Shown here piece after piece: positions 5,644 to 11,801 of a stretch of DNA of 11,801 bases. A program made the position numbers and the translations under genes. Origin of the DNA: Verrucomicrobia subdivision 3 bacterium UBA7542 (GTDB lineage: Bacteria; Verrucomicrobiota; Verrucomicrobiia; Limisphaerales; UBA11358). The stretch's first letter is position 1. Every line of letters starts with the position of its first letter. Location: positions 3,142 through 14,942 of the forward strand of contig DLMG01000184.1 of NCBI GenBank assembly GCA_002479245.1. The letters run 5' to 3'. The notes beneath the pieces were generated by a model. It did not search any database, was not told where the DNA came from, and saw nothing but the letters and a program-made list of their open reading frames with translations.

Positions 5644-8262
5644 ATGGGCATCTCGAAATATCCACGTTTCGGCCAGCGAATTGCGCCGTCAACATTACGG
5701 GACATTTTGGGGGCGGCAACGCCTGCTGGTATTCTGCCAGACAGCGAGGTGCGTTTCCGACAACTTGCCGCTCTTGATGAAACAGTCTGGCGATTGGCAT
5801 CCCCCAAAAATTGTCAGAAGCTGGGAAACATTGTTGTTCAAGAAGTGCAGCGAAACCTTAAGCTGCTTCCTCTGATGATAAAATTCAGCACGTTGTCTCT
5901 GATTGCACGAAAGATACCATTGTGTGAACTCGAACTTGAACTTCGCACTTTTAATGCACTCAGCAAGCGATTCGGGCCGAGTATTCCACCTGAAACGCAA
6001 ATTCATGAATTGCTGCGTGCTGGAGGTTTTGGCACTCGTTGCTTGGTTGACTTTTTGGCGTCGGTGGAGTCCTTCGCATCTCGTCCGCCCGAAACCCGGC
6101 AGTTTGAACTACCAATTAACCGCGAAGCCCCAGAGGAAGTTTCTCCAGAAGATTTGCCATCAAAAATCGAAGTTGAAATTTCTCACTATCCCAGACCAGG
6201 ACATAGAATTGCGCCAAAGACGCTTAAGAGTGTGTTAAGCGTTCCCTCTGGGGACCGCCGCTTGGCAAATGTGCTGTTGTGCGACCTGGATGAATCAACG
6301 TGGGATAGACTCTCACCGGAACTCTGCCGCAAGCTTGGGAATGTTGTCGTTAATCGCGCCAGATTTATCACGGGCGCATTCCGCAAAAACGCGGCGAGTT
6401 TCAAGGTGCCAATGCCGAAAACAAAAGGCTGGCCCATAGTCCTGCAATTAGAGAAACGCACATTCAACAAACTCCGGGAAAAAGGGCTACTGGATAATCC
6501 AGGTCGCTTGGCAAAAATGACAGTTGCAGATTTAATTTGGATGTCAGGTTTCGGAGTGAAAAGCGTTGTGGATTTGTTGTCCTCGCTTGAATCACAAATG
6601 TCAGAAGCGCATGCGGTGACGTCTGAAGTTCTAGCAGCAGCGCAAAAATTATTACGCATCAAAGGTACAAGCGGCTTGCGTGTAGACGATCCGCGCTTTG
6701 GGCTGGCGTTACAAGCCTTGAGAATGCGCGGCAGAAATCTCCAAGAAATATGCGAGACGATTCTTGCTGGCGCACCTTGTCCAATGAACTCAAAATTGTT
6801 TGCCCGTCGTCTTGGGGAAATTCTTTCAACTTTGCAGGCGGCGCGTCGAATAACATTGGAGAATGAACTGCTGGACCTCCTCGCATTTGAACCGAAGGCT
6901 CGCGATCGCGATTTCACCGTTACACTTCTGGGATGGGATGGAAAAGGTGGAGAAACGCTTGAGGCGATTGGAAAAGCCTCGGGCATAACTCGGGAGCGGA
7001 TTCGGCAAATCAGCCAGCGCCACATTGCCTATGTTAAAGCCAAGTCTCCGTATCTTCCAATTCTTGATCGAACGCTTGAAGTGGTTTCGGCGCAAGCGCC
7101 ATGCTTGGCAACTAACTTGGAAAGCGTTTTGCAGGAAAAGCGGCTCTCGAAAGTCCCTTTCAAACTTCAAGGAGTCATCAACGCCGCAGAAGCCACCGGC
7201 CGTGACTGCGCCTTCATCATTGAGGCCGGAGATGGGCAGTCTTACGCTGTTCCACGGGAGTCGGCTGGCATCATGAAACAAATTTTACAACCAGCTCGGA
7301 AGGCCATCTCACATTGGGGCGTGACCACTATCGAAGATGTCGCGGCTGAAGTGAGTAGAAATCTCGGTAAAGAAGTCTCTGGCAAATTGATAGCAAGTGT
7401 AGTTAGTGCACAACCTGCCTTTGCATGGCTAGATGAAGCATCAGGCTGGTTCTGGCTGAGTTCGACGACCCGGAACGTTTTGCTAAATCAAATCGAAAAG
7501 ATTTTGAGTGTCTGTGGACGGATTCACATAAGCGAACTTCGTTCCGGTGTTTCCCGCAACCATCGCCGCGAAGGGTTTGCGCCTCCGCAACGAGTCCTAC
7601 TCGCAATGTGTCATCAAGCGGGAGCATACGAAGTAGTTGGGAATATGATTTGTGCAAACCCACCATTAGATTCTACGGAGATTCTTTCTGACAGCGAAAA
7701 GATTTTTATGGCTGTTTTTCACGAAACTGGACCACTCATAGAATCACGCAAACTTGAAAATGAATGTCTGAAACGGGGCATGAGCCACGCAACATTTGGG
7801 CAATCTCTCTCGTATTCACCAATCATCGCCAGATTTGCTCGCTGTGTTTACGGACTTCGTGGAACAGAAGTGCCACCGGGTTTGGCTGAATCTCTCGTCG
7901 TGGACCGCACTAAATCCCGGCGAGTGCTTGCAGATTACGGCTGGCTGGAGGACGGGAAGATATTTCTTACATACAAGCTGTCTTCGGGAACGCTGGCAAA
8001 TGGGATTGTCAGCGTACCGGTAGGGATGAAACAGCACCTTGCCGGCCCGCACGAACTCCGCGTAGCTGATGGTGCGCCCATAGGTCGACTGGTGGTGAAA
8101 GACTCACAGGCTTGGGGACTTGGCCCGCTTTTCAGCCGACGTGGCGGCGACCCCGGTGATTCGCTCCGAATTCTTTTTGACCTCAAGACGAAGATTGCAA
8201 TCGCAGAACTTGGACAAGCTTCAGTGGAAGAAGCGGATGAAGTTGCAGAACAATCAGCTTGA
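5644..8262 (+). CDS. 872-aa multi-domain protein: duplicated RpoA-CTD-like units, sigma-region-4-like HTH, probable winged helices
   Basis: Not a known named protein. Residues ~6-143 and ~182-317 are an internal duplication: both run YPRxGxRIAPxTL, LxxLDExxW, then LGNxVV. Both end in a helix-hairpin-helix segment like the RNA polymerase alpha C-terminal domain (LELELRTFNALSKRF...GFGTRCLVDFL; LQLEKRTFNKL...GFGVKSVVDLL). Residues ~425-463 (TLEAIGKASGITRERIRQIS) closely resemble the -35-binding helix-turn-helix of sigma-70 region 4. Residues ~548-745 contain what look like two or three winged-helix modules (GVTTIEDVAAEVSRNL; WFWLSS; FARCVYGLRG), perhaps of the HARE-HTH kind. The tail (~750-872) is beta-rich. 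No sigma region 2 or nuclease motif is seen, so it is neither a true sigma factor nor an evident effector. ATG 5644 is the only plausible start and lacks a ribosome-binding site. It follows the ATPase gene by 21 bp and ends 23 bp from sufS, convergently. Confidence 0.75.
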   Translation: MGISKYPRFGQRIAPSTLRDILGAATPAGILPDSEVRFRQLAALDETVWRLASPKNCQKLGNIVVQEVQRNLKLLPLMIKFSTLSLIARKIPLCELELELRTFNALSKRFGPSIPPETQIHELLRAGGFGTRCLVDFLASVESFASRPPETRQFELPINREAPEEVSPEDLPSKIEVEISHYPRPGHRIAPKTLKSVLSVPSGDRRLANVLLCDLDESTWDRLSPELCRKLGNVVVNRARFITGAFRKNAASFKVPMPKTKGWPIVLQLEKRTFNKLREKGLLDNPGRLAKMTVADLIWMSGFGVKSVVDLLSSLESQMSEAHAVTSEVLAAAQKLLRIKGTSGLRVDDPRFGLALQALRMRGRNLQEICETILAGAPCPMNSKLFARRLGEILSTLQAARRITLENELLDLLAFEPKARDRDFTVTLLGWDGKGGETLEAIGKASGITRERIRQISQRHIAYVKAKSPYLPILDRTLEVVSAQAPCLATNLESVLQEKRLSKVPFKLQGVINAAEATGRDCAFIIEAGDGQSYAVPRESAGIMKQILQPARKAISHWGVTTIEDVAAEVSRNLGKEVSGKLIASVVSAQPAFAWLDEASGWFWLSSTTRNVLLNQIEKILSVCGRIHISELRSGVSRNHRREGFAPPQRVLLAMCHQAGAYEVVGNMICANPPLDSTEILSDSEKIFMAVFHETGPLIESRKLENECLKRGMSHATFGQSLSYSPIIARFARCVYGLRGTEVPPGLAESLVVDRTKSRRVLADYGWLEDGKIFLTYKLSSGTLANGIVSVPVGMKQHLAGPHELRVADGAPIGRLVVKDSQAWGLGPLFSRRGGDPGDSLRILFDLKTKIAIAELGQASVEEADEVAEQSA

Positions 8263-8293
8263 GTTGAAAACAAAAAGTGTCGCAATCAGCTTG
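8251..8293 (+). repeat. 11-bp direct repeat at the trio/sufS junction
   Basis: CAATCAGCTTG occurs at 8251-8261 (end of the 872-aa gene) and at 8283-8293 (end of sufS), 32 bp apart. It lies exactly at the boundary between the lower-GC trio and the backbone. No third copy was noticed near 3378 or 2700. Confidence 0.6.
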
Positions 8294-8296
8294 CGA
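8280..8296 (-). terminator. Candidate intrinsic terminator of the suf operon
   Basis: Read on the minus strand, TCGCAA-GCTGA-TTGCGA forms a six-base-pair stem, followed by CACTTTTTGTTTTC. The sufS stop codon lies in the loop. The stem is short and three bases separate it from the T-tract, so strength is uncertain. It could also slow transcription coming from the plus strand. Confidence 0.45.
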
Positions 8297-9521
8297 AAAA
8301 TTTCTGAATTTCCTGCACCACTTCCACAAACCGGTCCACTTCGGCTTTGGTGTTGTAAAAATAGAAACTGGCGCGGGCGGTGGATTCCACGCCGAGCCGG
8401 TGCATGAGCGGTTGGGTGCAGTGATGGCCGCCGCGCAACGCTACGCCCGCCTGGTCCGCCAGCGTCACCACATCGTGGGCGTGAACGTCCTTGATCAGAA
8501 AGCTCACCAAGCCGGCGCGTCCGGTCTTCGGGCCGAATAGCCGGATGTTTTTCAATGCAGCCAGTTTTTCGTAGGCGTAGGTCGCGAGTTCCTGGTCGTG
8601 TTTCCAGATGTTTTCCCGGCCGATGGCGTCGAGATAATTCATCGCGGCGTGCAAGCCGATGGGGCCGGAAATGTCCGGTGTGCCGGCCTCGAACCGGTGC
8701 GGCGCCTTTTTGAATTCGGTCTTTTGGTATTCAACGGACAAAATCATTTCGCCGCCGCCCTGATACGGCGGCATGGCGTCGAGCAATTCCTGCCGGCCCC
8801 AAAGCACGCCAATGCCGGTCGGCCCGCAAATCTTGTGGCCGGAGAACGCGAGGAAATCGCAGCCGATGGCCTGCACGTCCACGGGCGTGTGCCCGGCGCT
8901 TTGCGCGGCATCCACAAGCGTGGTGATGCCGAGCTTGCGCGCGCGGGCGCAAAGGTCGGCAACCGGGTTCACTGTGCCCATCGAGTTCGAGATGTGGACC
9001 ATTGCGAACAGCTTGACCTGCTTCGTGAGCAACGAATCGAGTTTGCTCATGTCGAGCAATCCTTCGTCGCCGGTGACCGGCACGTAAGCGAGCTTGGCGC
9101 CGGTGCGCTGGGCGAGCAATTGCCACGGCACAAGGTTGCTGTGGTGCTCCATTTCTGTGAGCAAAATCACGTTGCCGGATTTGAGATTCTTTGTGCCCCA
9201 GGAACTGGCAACCAGGTTGATGCCTTCGGTTGTGCCCCGCGTGAAAATAATTTCCTCGGCGTTGCGGGCGTTGATGAATTTCGCGGCGCGCGTCCGGGCG
9301 GCTTCGTAGCCCGCCGTGGCGCGATTGCTCAGTTCATGGATGCCGCGATGGACGTTGGCGTTGTCGTGTTCGTAATAATGCACCAGTGCGTCAATCACCG
9401 CGCGCGGCTTTTGCGACGTCGCGGCGTTGTCGAAATAAATCAGCGGCTTGCCGTGGACCTGCTGGTCGAGGATGGGGAAGTCGGCGCGTAGCTTTGGCCA
9501 GTTGGGGGCAGGTTGCGTCAT
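8286..9521 (-). CDS. sufS: Cysteine desulfurase SufS (group II, PLP-dependent)
   Basis: Removes sulfur from L-cysteine as an enzyme-bound persulfide, leaving alanine, and feeds Fe-S cluster assembly. It is 411 residues long, normal for SufS. Landmarks: IYFDNAATSQKP (29-39), ANVHRGIHELS (55-65), the PLP-stacking His in EMEHHSN (127), VDAAQ (203-207), the Schiff-base lysine K230 in AFSGHKICGPTG, catalytic Cys368 in RGGHHCTQPLM, and substrate-carboxylate Arg383 in STARASFYFYN. All sit four positions after the E. coli SufS residues as I remember them (K226, C364, R379). The RxGxHC motif marks group II rather than NifS/IscS. It is the last gene of the suf run, 154 bp after sufT, and no Shine-Dalgarno sequence precedes its ATG. 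SufU, encoded two genes upstream, is the expected sulfur acceptor. Confidence 0.96.
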   Translation of the reverse strand: MTQPAPNWPKLRADFPILDQQVHGKPLIYFDNAATSQKPRAVIDALVHYYEHDNANVHRGIHELSNRATAGYEAARTRAAKFINARNAEEIIFTRGTTEGINLVASSWGTKNLKSGNVILLTEMEHHSNLVPWQLLAQRTGAKLAYVPVTGDEGLLDMSKLDSLLTKQVKLFAMVHISNSMGTVNPVADLCARARKLGITTLVDAAQSAGHTPVDVQAIGCDFLAFSGHKICGPTGIGVLWGRQELLDAMPPYQGGGEMILSVEYQKTEFKKAPHRFEAGTPDISGPIGLHAAMNYLDAIGRENIWKHDQELATYAYEKLAALKNIRLFGPKTGRAGLVSFLIKDVHAHDVVTLADQAGVALRGGHHCTQPLMHRLGVESTARASFYFYNTKAEVDRFVEVVQEIQKFFAS

Positions 9522-9552
9522 GTTATTTAAATTTCAGTGAAAACCAGTTGTT

Positions 9553-9633
9553 CGTAATCGTCCTCGTCCTCGTTCTCGTCCTCGAAAACCACGAACTACA
9601 GCCGATTACGAGGACGAAGGACGAGAACGAGGA
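9553..9633. repeat. Inverted repeat of GGACGA/TCGTCC units between sufT and sufS
   Basis: TCCTCGTTCTCGTCC (9567-9581) is perfectly complementary to GGACGAGAACGAGGA (9619-9633). CGTAATCG (9553-9560) and CGATTACG (9603-9610) form a second, crossing pair. The arms are built of TCGTCC-like hexamers. It would form a strong structure in the sufT-sufS transcript, which could attenuate or protect it. It probably belongs to a dispersed repeat family. Confidence 0.65.
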
Positions 9634-9640
9634 GGATTCT

Positions 9641-9670
9641 TTATCCGTGTGCATCCGTGTTTATCCGTGG
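9641..9670 (-). repeat. Three tandem decamers YRATCCGTGT (CGGATAAACA family)
   Basis: TTATCCGTGT, GCATCCGTGT and TTATCCGTGG follow one another with an exact 10-base period, ending five bases before the sufT stop. This is the reverse complement of the CGGATRAACA repeat at 1313-1380. Confidence 0.7.
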
Positions 9671-9675
9671 TTGAA

Positions 9676-10227
9676 TTACATCAATCCCAGTTGCAGTTTG
9701 GCCGCCTCGGTCATCATGCTCTGGTTCCACGGCGGGTCCCAGACCAGCTCCACGTTCGCCTCGTCAATCGGCTCCAGGCTCATCAACTTGTTTTGCACGT
9801 CCTGCGCGAGCGCCGGCCCCATGCCGCAACCGGGCGCGGTCAAAGTCATTTTCACGTCGGCCTTGAAACTGTTTTCGCCCACGGACGTGAGGTGGCAGTC
9901 GTAAATCAGACCGAGGTCCACGATGTTGACGGGAATCTCCGGGTCGTAACACGTCTTGAGCGCCTCCCAGATCTGCTTTTCCAGTTGTTCCTGTGTCATC
10001 GGGCCGCTGGTGGCCGCCGCCGGTTTGGGATGCACGTCGAGGCCGAGCGCATCGGCGTCTTTGCCGTCAATGCGGAACATGTTGCCGTTGACGACGACGG
10101 TATAACTGCCGCCGAGCGATTGCATGACGTAGGCCAGCCCGCCCTTTTGCAGCGTGACCTTGGTGCCGACGGGCACGACGGCGGCCTCGACGTCGCGGGT
10201 CAAAGTTTTTGCTTCGTTGGAATTCAT
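9676..10227 (-). CDS. sufT: SufT, MIP18/DUF59-family Fe-S assembly factor
   Basis: A 183-residue protein with a short N-terminal beta-rich domain (~1-60, VVPVGTKVTLQKGGLAYVM and YTVVVNGNMFRID) followed by the MIP18/DUF59 domain. The domain's hallmarks are visible: YDPEIPVNIVDLGLIYD, the conserved cysteine in TLTAPGCGMGPALA, and VWDPPWNQSMMTEAAKLQLG at the end. This two-part layout is that of SufT rather than of ApbC/Mrp-fused DUF59 proteins. SufT assists maturation of Fe-S proteins, probably in cluster transfer. ATG 10227 is preceded by GAGAGGTG (10232-10239), a good ribosome-binding site. It lies 59 bp after sufU and 154 bp before sufS in the same direction. Confidence 0.92.
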   Translation of the reverse strand: MNSNEAKTLTRDVEAAVVPVGTKVTLQKGGLAYVMQSLGGSYTVVVNGNMFRIDGKDADALGLDVHPKPAAATSGPMTQEQLEKQIWEALKTCYDPEIPVNIVDLGLIYDCHLTSVGENSFKADVKMTLTAPGCGMGPALAQDVQNKLMSLEPIDEANVELVWDPPWNQSMMTEAAKLQLGLM

Positions 10228-10231
10228 AAAA

Positions 10232-10239
10232 CACCTCTC
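10232..10239 (-). promoter_or_regulatory. Ribosome-binding site of sufT
   Basis: On the minus strand GAGAGGTG lies four bases before the ATG at 10227. It fixes the start and is the clearest Shine-Dalgarno match in the suf run. Confidence 0.65.
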
Positions 10240-10286
10240 AAATCAATCACTGCCGATATCTTCGCCGTTGTTGCGGCTGAAATCAA

Positions 10287-10742
10287 TCAGGTCTGTTCGT
10301 TTTCCGTGCTCACTGGTTTGGCGTCGCCCTTGAGCGCCGCCATGACGGCATGCCAGGACAAAATCGCACATTTCACCCGCGCGGGAAATTTATGCACGCC
10401 GGCGAACACCGCCAGCTTGCCGACGTCACCTTGGACGTTGCCGGTGGTGACCATTTCGTGGACCCGCTCGAACATTTTTTCCACGTCCGCCTTCGTTTTG
10501 CCCTTGGCAAATTCGGTGAGCAGCGAGGCCGACGCCTTGGAAATGCAGCAGCCGGACCCGACGAAGCTGATGTCCTTGATGGTGTTGCCGTCCAGTGCCA
10601 GAAAAAGCTGCAACTGATCACCGCAGAGCGGGTTCCGACCTTGCGCGGAGCAGGTGGCCGCGGGCAATTCGTGGAAATTCCGCGGTTTCTTGCAGTGGTC
10701 AAGAATGACCTGCTGATAAAGATCGTTTAAGTCTTCGAACAT
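10287..10742 (-). CDS. sufU: SufU, zinc-dependent sulfurtransferase partner of SufS
   Basis: Accepts persulfide sulfur from SufS and passes it to the SufBCD scaffold. It is 151 residues long with the zinc/sulfur-accepting residues in place: Cys40 and Asp42 in NPLCGD, Cys65 in GSGCCISKAS (an adjacent Cys66 is also present) and Cys125 in VKCAILSWH. The insertion between the second and third cysteines (about residues 78-120, KTKADVEKMF and GKLAVFAGVHKFPARVK) distinguishes SufU from the IscU scaffold. The last ten residues are a hydrophilic tail. The ATG at 10742 has no strong ribosome-binding site. The gene is separated from sufD by a 157-base repeat-bearing spacer, so it may have its own promoter, although none is evident. 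Confidence 0.94.
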   Translation of the reverse strand: MFEDLNDLYQQVILDHCKKPRNFHELPAATCSAQGRNPLCGDQLQLFLALDGNTIKDISFVGSGCCISKASASLLTEFAKGKTKADVEKMFERVHEMVTTGNVQGDVGKLAVFAGVHKFPARVKCAILSWHAVMAALKGDAKPVSTENEQT

Positions 10743-10899
10743 GGCCGATAAATGAAATTCCTAATAACTAAACCATAATGACGAAGGAAGCCCGAAGCTC
10801 GAATAAACAGTCTGACTGGCGCATTGGTCATTGAGTCATTTGGAAATTCTTTAGTCATTAGGGTTTAGGGCTTGGGGTTTTTGCCTGGAAATTCTTAGG
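10743..10899. repeat. Repeat-bearing spacer between sufD and sufU
   Basis: The 157-base gap holds AATGACGAAGGAAGCCCGAA continuing to GCTCGAAT (10777-10804), which I recall as a dispersed spacer element in PVC-group genomes. GGAAATTCTT also occurs twice (10841-10850 and 10887-10896) around AT-rich TTAGTCATTAGGGTTTAGGG. I see no gene, no clear promoter and no good terminator hairpin here. Confidence 0.5.
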
Positions 10900-11801
10900 T
10901 CAGTTCGTTTTTGCGAGATGATGGTTCGCTTCCAGCCGGTCCCACACCAGCTTGTCCAGTTTCTCGCGCACGGAATCGTGCTTCACCCGCGCGATGATTT
11001 CGCCGGCGAAGGCGTGGATTAACATCCGCCGGGCATTGTCTGTGCCGATGCCGCGCGAACGCAGGTAAAAAATGGATTCCTCGTTCAACTGCCCGATCGT
11101 CGCGCCGTGCGTGCACTTTACGTCGTCGGCGTAAATCTCCAGTTGCGGCTTGGTGTCGGCCGTTGCGTCGTCGGAGAGCAGTAGGTTTTTGTTCGTCTGC
11201 TTGGCGTCGGTCTTCTGCGCGATTTCCCGGACCAGGATCCGCCCGTGAAAGACGCCCCGCGATTTGTCGTCGAGGATGCCGTTGAAATACTCGTGGCTGG
11301 CGCAATGGGGCTGGGCGTGCTCGACAATCATGTGATGGTCGGCAAGCTGCTCGCCGCGCGTCAGATAAAGGCCGTTGAGAATGCATTCCAGCCCTTCGCC
11401 CGCGAGTTTGGCGCGGATGTTGGTGCGCGACAGCTTCGCGCCGAGCGCAAAGGAATGGATGCTCACGTTGCTCGCGCGGCCAAGCTGGGCGGCAATCGTC
11501 GCCAGATGAAACGCGGCGTCAGCTTCGTCCTGAAATTTCACATGCTCCAGCACGGCGTTATCGCCGGCGGCAATTTCGGTGATGGTGTTGGTGAAGTACG
11601 CCACATTGTCCGCCGAAAGGTAACTTTCGATGACCGTTGCCCGGCTGTCCGCCCCAGCGACGACCAAGTTGCGCGGCTGGATGGTTTCGCCGCCTTGTTT
11701 GGCGGTGGAAATGAAAATGAACTGGATGGGTTCGGCGACCGAAACTCCGGCGGGCACTTGAACGAATCCGCCATCGGTGAAGAACGCCTGGTTCAACGCC
11801 G
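10900..11801 (-). CDS. sufD: SufD, Fe-S cluster assembly scaffold subunit (5' end outside window)
   Basis: Subunit of the SufBC2D scaffold on which Fe-S clusters are built, in the cytoplasm. The frame is open to the window edge (…ALNQAFFTDGGFVQVPAGV), so the TTG at 11796 is an internal Leu and about 300 C-terminal residues are seen. Family features: PIQFIFISTA, RNLVVAGADSRATVIESYL, the beta-helix repeats, NGLYLTRGEQLADHHMIVEH, and the signature CASHEYFNGIL followed by DDKSRGVFHGRI. The C-terminal KCTHGATIGQLNEESIFYLR contains the Cys and His corresponding to E. coli C358 and H360, which take part in cluster assembly. The shorter, SufD-like C-terminus (SVREKLDKLVWDRL) and the presence of KCTHGAT favour SufD over SufB. 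SufB and SufC would be expected upstream, beyond position 11801. Confidence 0.93.
   Translation of the reverse strand, partial: ALNQAFFTDGGFVQVPAGVSVAEPIQFIFISTAKQGGETIQPRNLVVAGADSRATVIESYLSADNVAYFTNTITEIAAGDNAVLEHVKFQDEADAAFHLATIAAQLGRASNVSIHSFALGAKLSRTNIRAKLAGEGLECILNGLYLTRGEQLADHHMIVEHAQPHCASHEYFNGILDDKSRGVFHGRILVREIAQKTDAKQTNKNLLLSDDATADTKPQLEIYADDVKCTHGATIGQLNEESIFYLRSRGIGTDNARRMLIHAFAGEIIARVKHDSVREKLDKLVWDRLEANHHLAKTN

Noticed and set aside
6186..7025. 279-aa open frame on the minus strand
   Set aside because: Antisense to the 872-aa gene, Ser/Arg-rich, no start signal.
5644..8262. Reading the 872-aa protein as an alternative sigma factor
   Set aside because: Only a region-4-like helix-turn-helix is seen; region 2 (core binding and -10 melting) is absent.
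8598..9491. 297-aa open frame on the plus strand
   Set aside because: Shadow of sufS, which has every catalytic motif on the opposite strand.
9553..9633. TCGTCC/GGACGA repeats as a CRISPR-like array
   Set aside because: Units are hexamers in an inverted layout with no regular spacers.
9649..10617. 322-aa open frame on the plus strand
   Set aside because: Spans sufT, the intergenic gap and sufU antisense; no recognisable domain.

Overview
The window looks like a chromosomal segment of a Verrucomicrobiota (PVC-group) bacterium, probably near the Pedosphaera/Limisphaera lineages. The grounds are high-GC backbone genes, weak or missing Shine-Dalgarno sequences in front of many genes, and short dispersed intergenic repeats (period-10 'CGGATAAACA'-type arrays, a 'GGACGA'-type hairpin, an 'AATGACGAAGGAAGCCCGAA'-type spacer) that I recall from genomes of this group. 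The lineage call is an inference from memory; there is no rRNA gene to confirm it.

Layout. (1) Positions 1-1298: the C-terminal end of a DAHP synthase gene (first step of the shikimate pathway), then a compact MazF-type toxin-antitoxin pair, then a second, headless copy of the same DAHP synthase C-terminus (about 343 bp, same length, almost only third-position differences). The TA pair is bracketed by a direct duplication of the end of its host gene. (2) 1299-2623: a repeat-rich intergenic stretch, a Tat-signal-bearing sugar isomerase/epimerase-like TIM-barrel protein, and a second repeat-bearing gap. (3) 2735-3381: a VapBC toxin-antitoxin pair. (4) 3378-8262: three co-directional, tightly packed genes of visibly lower GC. 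They encode a 195-aa protein with a probable winged-helix N-terminus, a 551-aa GHKL-type ATPase with a coiled coil and a separate C-terminal domain, and an 872-aa protein built from two RNA-polymerase-alpha-CTD-like units, a sigma-region-4-like helix-turn-helix and probable winged-helix repeats. The first of them overlaps vapC by ATGA. I do not recognise this trio as a named system; it is the best candidate here for an undescribed, possibly defensive or transcription-directed, module. (5) 8286-11801, minus strand: iron-sulfur cluster assembly genes in the order sufD (5' end outside the window), sufU, sufT, sufS.

Functionally, the backbone is housekeeping (aromatic amino-acid synthesis and Fe-S assembly), while 391-1298 and 2735-8262 look like accessory insertions. 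The suf cluster is a coherent pathway: SufS takes sulfur from cysteine, SufU accepts and passes it on, SufD belongs to the scaffold, and SufT acts in cluster maturation. The accessory trio probably works as one complex or pathway, because all three genes share strand, spacing and composition. No tRNA, rRNA, CRISPR array, transposase or integrase was seen.
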